Assembly (NCBI GenBank): GCA_002337045.1
Contig: DDFF01000014.1
Span: 1-27,541, forward strand
Reading direction: 5' to 3'
DNA: 27,541 bases
Source: Bacteroidetes bacterium UBA1935
GTDB lineage: Bacteria > Bacteroidota > Bacteroidia > Chitinophagales > Chitinophagaceae
This document shows positions 15,625-24,468 of the stretch, piece by piece (position 1 is the first letter of the stretch; each line of letters starts with the position of its first letter). The notes below the pieces were generated by a model. It was not told the origin of the DNA. It did no database searches and saw only the letters and a list, made by a program, of their open reading frames with translations. Made by a program: the position numbers and the translations under genes.

Positions 15625-18057
15625 ATGCCCCGTTGGTTACGCATATCATTAAAAATATCGGCAATACTGCTAGGACTATTTGCAATAGCATGGATAGTAA
15701 TAGCAGTATATGTGAGCCGCAATAAAGACACCATTCTGAAAACAGTAGCCGAAAAACTGAACAATAAAGTAAAAGGCGAACTAAGAATAGGCAAGATGGA
15801 TATCGTATTGTTCAGCAATTTCCCAAGCCTGTCTGTATCGTTGCAAAATGTATCGTTGCAGGATAGCCTGTGGCAAGAGCACAAACACGACCTGCTGAAA
15901 GCTGAAAGCATTTATGCAGACATCAGCCTGACATCCCTGATAAGTGGCAAGCCTCACCTACACCAACTACGTATACAACATGGTGAGCTTTATCTTTATA
16001 CAGACAGCAATGGCTACAGCAATACCTGGGCACTGCAACCCAAAGAAGTGAAAAAGAAAAAGAAAGGCAATGCAGATGCAGAAAACATATTGTTGTCTGA
16101 TGTAAAATTCATTATCGAAAACAAAACGAAGTTTAAATACTTCAACATAGAAATAAAACATGCATCTGCACACATCAAGAATAATGATGCAGAGCTGAAA
16201 GCGACCATACAAACAGAAGCATTGGTAAAACAATTTTGCTTCAACACCACGCGTGGCAGCTTTCTGCAAAACAAAACTATTGAGGGTACGCTGATTGCGG
16301 AATACAATAAAACAACCAAAATACTGACACTGCCCGTACAAGGCATACATATTGGTGATAATCCTGTAAAGCTGAATGGCAAATTCAACTTTGCAGAGCA
16401 GCCTGCCGCTTTCAATCTTACCTTCTCTACAGATAGAATAAAGTTGAAAGACGCAACAGCATTGCTGACAAAACCTATCTCTTCAAAAATTGCCATGGTA
16501 GATCTGGACAAACCTTTGAGTGTAAAAACTACGCTAATAGGCAAAATGAAATACAGAGATACACCGTGGGTACGCGCATACTGGACAGTTACCAAGAACA
16601 CATTGCATACGCCTATTGGCACTGTAAACGAAGCCAACTTCACGGGTATGTATACCAACCAGGTAGTTCGCGGGGAAACTTATGGCGACCCGAACTCTGC
16701 CATATACCTATACAAACTGAAAGGCAAACTCTTTGATATACCTTTCACTTTCGATACCGCCGCAGTAACCAACCTGAAACGCCCTGTACTGAGCGGACGC
16801 ATACGCAGCAATATAGACCTGCAAAAGATAAACCAGATAACAGAGGGCAATACATTCGACTTTAAGTCCGGCACGGCAAATGTGAACCTGATATACAAAG
16901 GCGGACTGAGCGAAAACGATACAGCCATACCATACATATATGGATACGTAAGACTGAACAATGCTGAGATAAACTATACGCCGCGCAATATCTCGTTTAC
17001 CAATTGCAATGGGATAATAAACTTTAATGGCAGCGACCTGACTGTACCTACTATGCAACTGACCCGCAACAAAACAACTGTGCAAATGCGTGGTGGAGTG
17101 AAGGACTTCCTGAACCTGTTCTACACATCGCCCGACAAAGCGATTATAGACTGGCACATAACAAGCAATCAGATAAATGTAAGCGACTATCTGGCATTTG
17201 TAAGCAAAGCAAAATACAGCCCTGCTACCAGCGGTAAGAAACACAAAACAACCAGCCGCTACATAGCCCGCCTGAATCGCTTTCTGGAGCTAAGTACTGC
17301 GCATCTGGATGTAAACCTATCGAGGCTATACTTCAGAAAATTCAACGCAACGAATGTAAAAGCTGACATATTGCTTCGCAAAAACGATATCAGCATCAAC
17401 AGCATAAAACTGAACCATGCAGAGGGCACATTGCAAATGAAAGCAGAGCTTTTGCCATCTGCCAATGCAACACCATTCAACATGAATGTAGATGTTGCCC
17501 ATGTGAATGTACAGCAACTATTTGCAGCGTTTGAAAACTTCGGGCAAGAGGCTATAGAAGAGAAGAACATTCGCGGTACACTAAGCGCTACCATCAATAT
17601 GGCAGGTAGTTTGCAAAGCGGTGGCGGGCTGGCCCCCTACTCGCTTAATGGCAACTGTGACTTCCACCTTGTAAACGGGGCATTGGTAAATTTTGAACCA
17701 TTGGAAAAAGTAGGTAAGATTGTTTTCCGCAGAAGAAACCTTTCAAATATCACATTCAAAAAAATAGCCAACAATCTGCAGGTGCAGGGCAGCAAAGTTT
17801 ACATCAAGCCGATGGCTATAGAATCGAGTGTGCTGAATATCTTTTTGCAAGGTGTGTACAGCCTTACAAAAGGCACTAACATAGAGATGGAAATACCAGT
17901 CCGCAATCCGCAGAAAGATGAGCTGATAGAAGACAAAGAACTGAAAGACAAACGCAGCCGCAGAGGCATTATCTTGTACCTGAAAGCTGAAGATGGAGAA
18001 GATGGCAAAGTACACATCAAATGGAATAAGGATGGCAAGAAGATAATAGCTGAATAA
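15625..18057 (+). CDS. AsmA-family membrane-anchored protein
   Basis: An 810-residue protein with one N-terminal transmembrane helix (about residues 9-30) and a long periplasmic body. The AsmA-type start is clear: VAEKLNNKVKGELRIGKMDIVLFSNFPSLSVSLQNVSLQD. The C-terminal third contains the AsmA-like repeat-beta region (IRGTLSATINMAGSLQSGGG, LNGNCDFHLVNGALVNFEPLEKVGKIVF) and ends in charged residues. Relatives such as AsmA, TamB and YhdP are implicated in phospholipid transport or outer-membrane homeostasis as long hydrophobic-groove bridges; the same is presumed here. It is followed after 24 nt by a small membrane protein gene and is divergent from the T9SS cargo gene. Confidence 0.9.
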   Translation: MPRWLRISLKISAILLGLFAIAWIVIAVYVSRNKDTILKTVAEKLNNKVKGELRIGKMDIVLFSNFPSLSVSLQNVSLQDSLWQEHKHDLLKAESIYADISLTSLISGKPHLHQLRIQHGELYLYTDSNGYSNTWALQPKEVKKKKKGNADAENILLSDVKFIIENKTKFKYFNIEIKHASAHIKNNDAELKATIQTEALVKQFCFNTTRGSFLQNKTIEGTLIAEYNKTTKILTLPVQGIHIGDNPVKLNGKFNFAEQPAAFNLTFSTDRIKLKDATALLTKPISSKIAMVDLDKPLSVKTTLIGKMKYRDTPWVRAYWTVTKNTLHTPIGTVNEANFTGMYTNQVVRGETYGDPNSAIYLYKLKGKLFDIPFTFDTAAVTNLKRPVLSGRIRSNIDLQKINQITEGNTFDFKSGTANVNLIYKGGLSENDTAIPYIYGYVRLNNAEINYTPRNISFTNCNGIINFNGSDLTVPTMQLTRNKTTVQMRGGVKDFLNLFYTSPDKAIIDWHITSNQINVSDYLAFVSKAKYSPATSGKKHKTTSRYIARLNRFLELSTAHLDVNLSRLYFRKFNATNVKADILLRKNDISINSIKLNHAEGTLQMKAELLPSANATPFNMNVDVAHVNVQQLFAAFENFGQEAIEEKNIRGTLSATINMAGSLQSGGGLAPYSLNGNCDFHLVNGALVNFEPLEKVGKIVFRRRNLSNITFKKIANNLQVQGSKVYIKPMAIESSVLNIFLQGVYSLTKGTNIEMEIPVRNPQKDELIEDKELKDKRSRRGIILYLKAEDGEDGKVHIKWNKDGKKIIAE

Positions 18058-18081
18058 TCTTTAATCCTTTAGATTTGTTGC

Positions 18082-18525
18082 ATGAAAAGGCGTATTCCTG
18101 TTTTCCTTTTATTAGCAGTTATATCAGTAGTATGTGGCTACCTGTTTCATAAAATATCGTGGGTAGGCAGGCTGGGCATCAATCTTGCCTACAAAGAATA
18201 TACAATATTCAAAAGCTGGTGGCAAAGCTCGCTGGCAGTATTTGGCATGTATCTGGTACTGTTCATGATACACTATTTCATTTCTAAAGACAAAGGAAAA
18301 ACAAGGGTAACAGTTATCAATATAGTAAGTATGCTGATAGCCCTTGCGGGACTTTATTATACATACAACGATTTCAGAACAGATTTCTCGCACCGAATTG
18401 CAGGCGAGCGTTTCCATCTTGGTTTTTATCTTTTCTGGGCAGGATGGATAGTTATTAATCTGCACTTTATCATGTACAAGCCAGCCATCAAAGCTTCAGA
18501 TAAAAAGGCTGCAACAACTGTGTAA
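18082..18525 (+). CDS. small four-helix membrane protein, unknown function
   Basis: A 147-residue protein with four predicted hydrophobic helices at about 5-23, 47-67, 77-95 and 113-130, and a short Lys-rich C-terminal tail. I do not recognise a family. It lies 24 nt after the AsmA gene and may be cotranscribed, but a TAGATTTG box (18070-18077) ends 4 nt before its ATG and could give a separate, nearly leaderless transcript. Its last 38 nt overlap the 3' end of the convergent trmN6 gene. Confidence 0.8.
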   Translation: MKRRIPVFLLLAVISVVCGYLFHKISWVGRLGINLAYKEYTIFKSWWQSSLAVFGMYLVLFMIHYFISKDKGKTRVTVINIVSMLIALAGLYYTYNDFRTDFSHRIAGERFHLGFYLFWAGWIVINLHFIMYKPAIKASDKKAATTV

Positions 18526-19201
18526 AGGCCTCCGTATATCCGCCACCTTGTTTGTATATCTGTAGCTTTTCAATTTCAGCTTCAGCCATTGGCTGTTTGC
18601 TGCACAGACTGACTACACGGTTATACCCTCCTGTTTCTTTTGGATGCACCTGTAAGAGCCTTGTTATACCCCATCCGTTTTTCAACAATAAGTTTTGCCA
18701 TACATCATGCTCGGCTGCAGGCAGTAGAATGGCTGCATATCCTGTCGGCTTCAATACTTTTTGTAATACCGAAAGCAAAGCATCGTAAGACAAACTGATG
18801 GTATGGCGTACACTATTTCGTTGTTCATCATCGCCCAAAAGGCTGTTATTAAAAAACGGAGGATTGCAGATGACCATATCATACTGCTTCGTAAACTGAT
18901 GTGTTGTAACATCGCCCTGCATCACTTGTACCCTATCTGCCCACGGAGATGCAGATGTATTTTCCTTTGCCTGTATTGCCGCATCTGCGTCCAGCTCTAT
19001 AGCATCTATATGAATATTGCTATTGCGCTGCGCCAGCATAAGTGACAGCAAACCTGTACCTGCACCAATATCCAAGACATCAACAACGTCATTGGCAATG
19101 GGTGTCCATGCGCCTTGTATACAGGCATCGGTAGATACCTTCATTGCGCACTTGTCCTGATGAATGGTAAATTGTTTGAACTGAAAGTAATGGTTGCTCA
19201 T
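18488..19201 (-). CDS. trmN6: tRNA1(Val) (adenine(37)-N6)-methyltransferase
   Basis: A class I SAM-dependent methyltransferase that modifies adenosine 37 of valine tRNA (E. coli YfiC type). Visible signatures are FKQFTIHQDKCAMKVSTDACIQGAW at the N-terminus, the SAM-binding DIGAGTGLLSLMLAQR, acidic ELDADAA, the N6-adenine catalytic motif NPPF and the C-terminal YTEAFTQLLQPFYLKL, each with a close counterpart in the E. coli enzyme. The ATG at 19201 is chosen because it forms an ATGA overlap with the tsaD stop; an in-frame ATG at 19207 would add two residues. Pairing with tsaD, another position-37 tRNA modification gene, fits the function. Its 3' end overlaps a convergent gene by 38 nt. Confidence 0.92.
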   Translation of the reverse strand: MSNHYFQFKQFTIHQDKCAMKVSTDACIQGAWTPIANDVVDVLDIGAGTGLLSLMLAQRNSNIHIDAIELDADAAIQAKENTSASPWADRVQVMQGDVTTHQFTKQYDMVICNPPFFNNSLLGDDEQRNSVRHTISLSYDALLSVLQKVLKPTGYAAILLPAAEHDVWQNLLLKNGWGITRLLQVHPKETGGYNRVVSLCSKQPMAEAEIEKLQIYKQGGGYTEAFTQLLQPFYLKL

Positions 19202-20214
19202 GACCATACTGCCCTTGCGGTAGGGCTTACGCTTAAATCGGCAAACTTACCTTGCAGGTATTTGTAGTAGCCTGTAATGCCAATCATGGCAGCATTATCG
19301 GTACAGTATTCAAACTTTGGAATATATACCTGCCAGCCAAGTTGCGCACCTGTTTCTGTAAGCGCAGTTCGCAAACCGCTGTTGGCAGATACGCCACCTG
19401 CAATACCTACATGGTTTATCTTCAATTCTTTGGCAGCCTTTTTCAATTTCTTCAGCAACATGGTAATGATGGTGTGCTGCACAGAAGCGCAGATATCATT
19501 CAGATTGTTGGCTACAAAATCAGGGTCTTTTTTCTTTTCATTTTGCAGGAAGTAGAGCACCGCTGTCTTCAAACCGCTGAAGCTGAAATCGTAATCCTTC
19601 ATATCACTCAGCGGGAAGCTGAATTTTGTAGGGTCGCCTTCTTTAGCAAGTTTATCTACCATTGGCCCACCGGGATATGGCAGCCCTAACATCTTGGCTA
19701 CTTTATCAAAAGCTTCGCCTGCCGCATCGTCTATTGTTTCGCCCAGTACTTCCATATCCAGATGGCTGCGACACAGTACTATCTGCGTATGGCCACCAGA
19801 TACAGTCAGGCATAGGAAAGGAAATTCGGGTTTAGGGTCTTCTATAAAATGTGCCAGTACGTGCGCATGCATATGATGCACATCTATCAACGGCACATTC
19901 AAAGCCTGCGCAAAAGATTTGGCAAAACATGCACCTACCAGCAAAGAACCTATCAAACCCGGTGCTTGTGTAAAAGCCACCGCATGAATATCCTTTTTAT
20001 CGACACCTGCATTTTTCAGTGCTACATCTACCACTGGTACTATCTTCTGCATGTGCGCACGCGATGCCATTTCGGGCACCACACCGCCGTACTGCTCGTG
20101 TACCTTTTGTGTAGCAATCAGGTTGCTCAGTACTACCCCATCCTGTATCACCGCCGCGCTTGTGTCATCGCAAGACGATTCTATTGCCAGTATATTCAGT
20201 TTTTGCTGTGCCAT
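19198..20214 (-). CDS. tsaD: tRNA N6-adenosine threonylcarbamoyltransferase TsaD
   Basis: A 338-residue Kae1/TsaD enzyme. With partners TsaB and TsaE it transfers the threonylcarbamoyl group from threonylcarbamoyl-AMP to adenosine 37 of ANN-reading tRNAs. Seen in sequence: the start LAIESSCDDTSAAVI, the metal-binding histidines in HHMHAH (H114 and H118), the SGGHT nucleotide-binding motif at 139-143, and a C-terminal GGVSANSGLR with DNAAMIG. Length is normal for the family. It is translationally coupled to trmN6 downstream. tsaB and tsaE are not in the window. Confidence 0.97.
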   Translation of the reverse strand: MAQQKLNILAIESSCDDTSAAVIQDGVVLSNLIATQKVHEQYGGVVPEMASRAHMQKIVPVVDVALKNAGVDKKDIHAVAFTQAPGLIGSLLVGACFAKSFAQALNVPLIDVHHMHAHVLAHFIEDPKPEFPFLCLTVSGGHTQIVLCRSHLDMEVLGETIDDAAGEAFDKVAKMLGLPYPGGPMVDKLAKEGDPTKFSFPLSDMKDYDFSFSGLKTAVLYFLQNEKKKDPDFVANNLNDICASVQHTIITMLLKKLKKAAKELKINHVGIAGGVSANSGLRTALTETGAQLGWQVYIPKFEYCTDNAAMIGITGYYKYLQGKFADLSVSPTARAVWS

Positions 20215-20223
20215 AAACAGGTG

Positions 20224-20256
20224 GCAAAATTCGTTAATCGGAGGCTGAATATCAAA
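20224..20256 (-). promoter_or_regulatory. possible housekeeping promoter of tsaD
   Basis: The minus strand has TTTG (20253-20256), 21 nt, and GAATTTTG (20224-20231), one mismatch from the Bacteroidota -7 consensus TAnnTTTG, ending 9 nt before the ATG at 20214. A 6-bp hairpin (TTCTGC/GCAGAA, 20259-20276) lies just upstream. Confidence 0.35.
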
Positions 20257-20321
20257 AATTCTGCCTTATTGCAGAAAACAGGTTGCCCAAATGCTTTCAG
20301 AGCTTAGAATGATTTATATTT

Positions 20322-21212
20322 TTGTTGAACAACACAGCGGGTTTGTCAATTGCCAGATACTATATCGCAGCTATAATACTCATGTTCTCCATTGCACTAT
20401 GGGGATGCGATGACAACGGGCTACCCGAACAGAACAACGGCCCCATCAGCCTGCAATTCAACTTTACCAAAGACAGCAGCTACCAATACATACTGGATAG
20501 CAAAATGACGCTGGAACCAGTGGTGAATGGTAAAACGCTCACCATCACCCAGCAGATGAAGCTGTTGTCTAACTACATCGTTACAACATCGAGCGGAGAT
20601 AATAAGAATGTGGCTGTTACGTATAACCGCATCACGATGAGCTCCAGCAACGGGATAACGACCAATGAATATGACTCTGAAGACACTGTAGACCAGAACC
20701 CGATGTTTGCCTCTGTAGGTGCCATGATGAAACGCACCTTCAACATTTCGGTATCTAAAAGCGGCATAACAGGCGTACAAAACCTGTTTGACGAAGAGCA
20801 ACTGAACGACAGCAGTGCTGCCAACTACGGCGACAGCTCGCTACGCAAAGCCATGCTGCAATTCCTGACTATGTACCCTGCCGAAGCCATCAAGCCGGGA
20901 GATACATGGAAGAAAGAATTTCATACTTCTAATGGCTTCATCCATATGAAGCTGGAGAATACTTATACGCTGAAAAGCATTGACGGTAATATAGCCCATC
21001 TGGAACTGCAAGGAAAAATAACCCCCGAAGACACCACACAAGCCATGATATTCAGCGGTATACAATCAGGAGGGCTGGATGTAGACATTAAAACGGGCCT
21101 TATAACCATCGGGCTGATAACCCAACACCTGAGTGGCAAAATAAGCAGTGGCGGAAAAACATCGGAAGTAAGTGCTACTTCTGAGATAAACCTGATTGGT
21201 AATAAGCTATAA
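20322..21212 (+). CDS. DUF6263-like lipoprotein, non-ATG start
   Basis: A protein of up to 296 residues with a lipoprotein signal (ARYYIAAIILMFSIALWGC, lipobox LWGC) followed by DDNGLPEQNN. The body (YQYILDSKMTLEPVVNGKTL, MLQFLTMYPAEAIKPGDTWK, GLDVDIKTGLITIGLITQHLSGKI) resembles DUF6263 proteins, whose function is unknown. No ATG precedes the signal peptide. In-frame TTG codons lie at 20322, 20325 and 20343; the last would give a compact 21-residue signal before the Cys. A TATTTTTG promoter-like box at 20317-20324 overlaps the first TTG and favours the start at 20343. It is convergent with scpA. Confidence 0.78.
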   Translation: MLNNTAGLSIARYYIAAIILMFSIALWGCDDNGLPEQNNGPISLQFNFTKDSSYQYILDSKMTLEPVVNGKTLTITQQMKLLSNYIVTTSSGDNKNVAVTYNRITMSSSNGITTNEYDSEDTVDQNPMFASVGAMMKRTFNISVSKSGITGVQNLFDEEQLNDSSAANYGDSSLRKAMLQFLTMYPAEAIKPGDTWKKEFHTSNGFIHMKLENTYTLKSIDGNIAHLELQGKITPEDTTQAMIFSGIQSGGLDVDIKTGLITIGLITQHLSGKISSGGKTSEVSATSEINLIGNKL

Positions 21213-21216
21213 ATCA

Positions 21217-21259
21217 AAAATTCCCCTATCCTCTGTCCGACAGCGATTTGGGGAAATTT
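21217..21259. terminator. possible bidirectional terminator between convergent genes
   Basis: AAAATTCCCC (21217-21226) pairs with GGGGAAATTT (21250-21259) with one mismatch, enclosing a small CTGT/ACAG hairpin. A- and T-rich flanks occur on both sides. The structure lies between the convergent stops at 21212 and 21304. A second hairpin, AGGCAA/TTGCCT (21264-21281), follows it. Confidence 0.4.
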
Positions 21260-21303
21260 CTCCAGGCAATTTGTGTTGCCTTCAATTATCTATAGTACAA
21301 TTA

Positions 21304-22173
21304 CTATGCCATATCATCTGTTGCAGTGTCATCTGCAGGTAAATCGTCACTTTCGCTATTTGCGCTTTCTCCTTCACCTTCAACAGGTTGCTGATTTTCA
21401 TTATCTATATTATGGGCTATATCCTGCTCGTAGTTATTATTCCATTCTATGATGAAATTATTACGGCCTGTACCAATCAATAGTGTCAAAAAGCGTTGCT
21501 GTGTCAGTTCCAGCATTGCCAGGAAGGTAAAGATGGCATGTATTCTGTTTTCGCATTGCGAAAACACAGCTTCAAAAGCAGCACGGCCATTAGCTTTCAT
21601 ATAATCCTGCAGATGGGCACGCTGACCTTCCAGACTGTAGTTATACTTTACTACAACGTGTTGCGGTTTATTTTCCCTGTCCTGAAAACGCTTCATCACC
21701 TTCTCGAAAGCCTGCATCAGTTTGAACATAGATACGGTTTGTATCTCTGTGCCCTCGCTGTAGGTTTCGCTTAGCGCTTCCAGTTCCTGCTTGATGTTAC
21801 CACGTTTCTGCTGCAACAGGCGCTCTGCTTCCATGATAACCATTTGTTCAGATGCCTCTTTGAAACGCTTGTATTCCAATATCTTATCTACCAGTTCCTG
21901 ACGCGGATCTATCTCATTACCGTGCGCATCCACCTCTCGACGAGGCAGCAGCATCTTTGCCTTAATACGCATCAGGGTAGATACGAAGAGTATAAACTCG
22001 CTGGCAAGCTCTATATTCAGGTTTTCCAGCTCGTGTATATACTTCAGAAAGTCTTTGGTAATGTTATGTATGGGAATATTGTATATATCCAGCTCGTCGC
22101 GTTCTATAAAGAACAGCAACAGGTCAAACGGCCCTTCGAACTGGGGTAATTTTATCTGATACGACGTGGACAT
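21304..22173 (-). CDS. scpA: segregation and condensation protein A
   Basis: A 289-residue kleisin subunit of the bacterial SMC condensin complex, which organises and segregates the chromosome together with ScpB. The N-terminal SMC-binding region starts YQIKLPQFEGPFDLLLFFIERDELDIYNIPI, the family hallmark, followed by ASEFILFVSTLMRIKAKMLLPR. The C-terminal winged-helix part includes ENRIHAIFTFLAMLELTQQR. The last 35 residues are acidic and low-complexity (DDLPADDTATDDMA). scpB and smc are not in the window. A terminator separates it from the genes upstream, and a TAGATTTG box lies 4 nt before its ATG. Confidence 0.95.
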   Translation of the reverse strand: MSTSYQIKLPQFEGPFDLLLFFIERDELDIYNIPIHNITKDFLKYIHELENLNIELASEFILFVSTLMRIKAKMLLPRREVDAHGNEIDPRQELVDKILEYKRFKEASEQMVIMEAERLLQQKRGNIKQELEALSETYSEGTEIQTVSMFKLMQAFEKVMKRFQDRENKPQHVVVKYNYSLEGQRAHLQDYMKANGRAAFEAVFSQCENRIHAIFTFLAMLELTQQRFLTLLIGTGRNNFIIEWNNNYEQDIAHNIDNENQQPVEGEGESANSESDDLPADDTATDDMA

Positions 22174-22177
22174 TAAT

Positions 22178-22185
22178 CAAATCTA
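22178..22185 (-). promoter_or_regulatory. possible -7 promoter box of scpA
   Basis: The minus strand reads TAGATTTG, an exact TAnnTTTG match, ending 4 nt before the scpA ATG. A partial -33 box CTTG lies 20 nt upstream (22206-22209), in the loop of the terminator. Transcription from it would begin at or next to the start codon. Confidence 0.35.
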
Positions 22186-22193
22186 TTATTAAA

Positions 22194-22219
22194 GAAGCGC
22201 ACCTGCAAGGGTGCGCTTC
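22194..22219 (-). terminator. terminator after the gldB-DUF3078 pair
   Basis: A perfect 10-bp GC-rich stem (GAAGCGCACC, 22194-22203, with its complement 22210-22219) encloses a 6-nt loop. On the minus strand it is followed by TTTAATAATA, a moderate T-run. It lies 32 nt past the DUF3078 gene stop and just before scpA. Confidence 0.75.
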
Positions 22220-22251
22220 AAAAGTACTCTTTTCCGTTCAGAAATAGGACA

Positions 22252-23274
22252 CTAAAACTTATATGCAAAGCCTAAAGTGAATATCTGTTTTGTCTGGAAC
22301 CAGCCCATAAATTCGCCCGGTTCGTCTTTGCTAACATCTTTACCAGTTGTAGGGTCTACCGTAGTACCTACATAAGGGATATCGTTATCATACATCAGCG
22401 TCAAGCCCAGTGAAACTGTCAGGAATCTATTGGCTTTATACATCAGCAAGTTGTCCCACAACCAGTCTACGTTACCCGGGTTGTCTTTCTTCACTACTTT
22501 GCCGCTTGCGTCTTTTACGTCTTTAGCCAGGTAGTTGGTATAGAAGTCCAACCTTGTACGCCATGCCAATGGTTTGCTCAGGTCTGTATTATAACGGCCA
22601 GTAAAGTATGCGCCCAATTCAAAACGTGATGTTTTGCCGTTTTCTACGCCGAACGCACCTGCAGGGTCGCGCATGGTATAGTATTTGTCTACCAGCGTCA
22701 TACGCGCAGCCACAGGAGAGAAGAATAAGCTCAGGTTGCTACCCTTTCTGTATTCAAGACCTAATGCCAGTGTCAGATATGCAGGAGAAAGGAAGTTGGA
22801 AACAGAGAATGTATCCCAGTTGTTTGCTTTGTAGTCGTAACCCTTTGTGAATTGTGATTTGAAGTTGAACAATGCTGTCAGGTAGAAATCTTTTGCAGTA
22901 TCCAGACGCACACCATATTTAGATGTAAAGTCGATACGGTCATCAGCCTTTCGTGGTACGAAACTGTTTGAATACGCGTAGAACAGTGCGTAGTTCAGGT
23001 CCAGGTTGTTTGTCCATACCTGCCTGTGGTATAAGCGTGTCAGGTAGCCATTGAACAAGCCGTTAACTGTCAACGATGCCAATTCACCACCGGCAGCCCA
23101 GTTGTGCAGAAAGCCCTGATTGAGGCCTACATTCAGCTGTCCGCCCTTCAACCATGCAACAGTGTCTTTATTTTCAGTAGTGAGGAGTTTTTTAACTTCA
23201 TCTGTTTTTGCCAGTTGTGCATTGGCTGTAAACATTGATGTTGTAAGTGTACATGCGAGTAATAAACGCTTCAT
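22252..23274 (-). CDS. DUF3078 outer-membrane beta-barrel protein
   Basis: A 340-residue protein with a 20-residue signal peptide (MKRLLLACTLTTSMFTANAQ). Its start WLKGGQLNVGLNQGFLHNWAAGGELASLTVNGLFNG is the characteristic opening of DUF3078 proteins. The rest alternates aromatic and polar residues in beta strands and ends TLGFAYKF, with a terminal Phe typical of outer-membrane barrels. Function unknown. It starts 23 nt after gldB and is probably cotranscribed with it; a terminator follows. Confidence 0.9.
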   Translation of the reverse strand: MKRLLLACTLTTSMFTANAQLAKTDEVKKLLTTENKDTVAWLKGGQLNVGLNQGFLHNWAAGGELASLTVNGLFNGYLTRLYHRQVWTNNLDLNYALFYAYSNSFVPRKADDRIDFTSKYGVRLDTAKDFYLTALFNFKSQFTKGYDYKANNWDTFSVSNFLSPAYLTLALGLEYRKGSNLSLFFSPVAARMTLVDKYYTMRDPAGAFGVENGKTSRFELGAYFTGRYNTDLSKPLAWRTRLDFYTNYLAKDVKDASGKVVKKDNPGNVDWLWDNLLMYKANRFLTVSLGLTLMYDNDIPYVGTTVDPTTGKDVSKDEPGEFMGWFQTKQIFTLGFAYKF

Positions 23275-23297
23275 AAACTATATGTTTGGTTTGATAT

Positions 23298-24377
23298 TTA
23301 TTTTGGTTTGTACTTAGATTCCTGCAGTATTTTCTGTTCATCTATCTGCATAGCTATCAGTTTATCCAGTGTCATTTCAGGATGCTGTGCCATGTAGCCT
23401 TTTACTATCTGTAAGCCCATCCATGTACCCACTTCGCCCGGGCTCTCATTGCTCATACCTGCTGCACTAGGACCTTCCAGCACGTAACGTACTACTTTTT
23501 GCAAACTCTTTTCGTAGAGGAAATTCTGCGTAATAAAGAAATTATATATGCCTGCTTCGTTGTCCTCGCACCACTTCAGTTGCTTTTCCGTATATGCAAG
23601 GCGAATGTGTTTAGGTACAAATGGCAATACTTTTTCAATATAATAAGCTTCTATACCGCGCTGTATCATCATGTTCAGTAAAGTGCGGTCGTCCATTATA
23701 AAAGGCGTAATATCTTGATACATTGCCCTGAATGCTACTACAGGTATATATTCTTTTACAAGCTGGGTGCTTTTGTATTCAGGAATACCTACAGCCTTAT
23801 AGTATGGGTATGACGAACCTAGGAACATATCCAGACCAATACCGAGTATGGTACTATCGTATGTAAACGCAGCCCAGTTGTTCAGCCATGATATCATGTA
23901 AACAACTTTGCGTTCCTTAGCATTTGGGAAATAGTGTTTGTGATACTGAAAGCCTTGTTGCAGCCAGCCATCCACTTCTTTGGTATCAGGATAGTGCTTT
24001 GTCACAGTATCCAGCAGGCCACGATAATCCTTATGTGTCAGGAAGCTGCGCATACCCAAACGAATACCCTGAACGGTGTCACTATAATTGCCCTGGATAC
24101 CCAAGCCCATCAATGTATCGAGGAAGAATGGCAAGAAATCCGGGTATTTTGTTTGCAATTTTTGCAAACCCGCTGCTATGTTATTGGTATCAATCGCGGT
24201 AATGTCCTGATCTAACCTGCGGGTATTCAGTTCTACTTTTACGTCCGATACGTCAGGCGCTTTCTCGCTATTGCCACCACAAGAAGCCAAAAGGGCTACA
24301 GGAAGCGCTAAAACTAAAGATTTAACAGTCCTTTTATTAACAAAAGCAGGCTTTGCTGTGGATAACCAGTATAACAT
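23298..24377 (-). CDS. gldB: gliding motility lipoprotein GldB
   Basis: A lipoprotein of the GldB family, needed in gliding Bacteroidota for the gliding/T9SS machinery. Signal sequence PVALLASC gives the lipidated Cys, followed by GGNSEKAPDVSDVKVELNTRRLDQDI. Family-like segments include LQTKYPDFLPFF, VVYMISWLNNWAAFTYDSTILGIGLDMFLGSSYPYYKAVGIPEY and the C-terminal GEVGTWMGLQIVKGYMAQHPEMTLDKL. I prefer the ATG at 24377 (359 residues, Cys33). An in-frame ATG at 24431 would add 18 residues (MAKNKPYFCRRKNKADLP) that sit over an exact TAnnTTTG box at 24406-24413. In some relatives gldB lies near nadE, as here. Presence does not prove gliding. Confidence 0.9.
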   Translation of the reverse strand: MLYWLSTAKPAFVNKRTVKSLVLALPVALLASCGGNSEKAPDVSDVKVELNTRRLDQDITAIDTNNIAAGLQKLQTKYPDFLPFFLDTLMGLGIQGNYSDTVQGIRLGMRSFLTHKDYRGLLDTVTKHYPDTKEVDGWLQQGFQYHKHYFPNAKERKVVYMISWLNNWAAFTYDSTILGIGLDMFLGSSYPYYKAVGIPEYKSTQLVKEYIPVVAFRAMYQDITPFIMDDRTLLNMMIQRGIEAYYIEKVLPFVPKHIRLAYTEKQLKWCEDNEAGIYNFFITQNFLYEKSLQKVVRYVLEGPSAAGMSNESPGEVGTWMGLQIVKGYMAQHPEMTLDKLIAMQIDEQKILQESKYKPK

Positions 24378-24405
24378 AGGTAAATCAGCTTTATTTTTAC
24401 GGCGG

Positions 24406-24413
24406 CAAAAATA
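24406..24413 (-). promoter_or_regulatory. possible -7 promoter box of gldB
   Basis: The minus strand reads TATTTTTG, an exact match to TAnnTTTG, 28 nt before the preferred gldB ATG. No good -33 TTTG is seen upstream (closest TATG at 24434-24437). It supports the shorter gldB start. Confidence 0.35.
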
Positions 24414-24468
24414 CGGCTTATTTTTTGCCATATCATAATCAGTATTAACATACTAACCCATAGTATAT

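Noticed and set aside
20259..20276. TTCTGC/GCAGAA hairpin followed by TTTTT on the minus strand, terminator-like
   Set aside because: No minus-strand gene ends upstream of it; the stem is only 6 bp. An attenuator for tsaD is possible but unsupported.
21221..21227. TAGGGGA on the minus strand, similar to the ECF box
   Set aside because: It differs at the last base, has no second box at N12, and lies between convergent gene ends rather than before a start.
24419..24427. TATTTTTTG as promoter of the PorT-like gene
   Set aside because: It has one base too many for TAnnTTTG and no -33 box; too weak to list.
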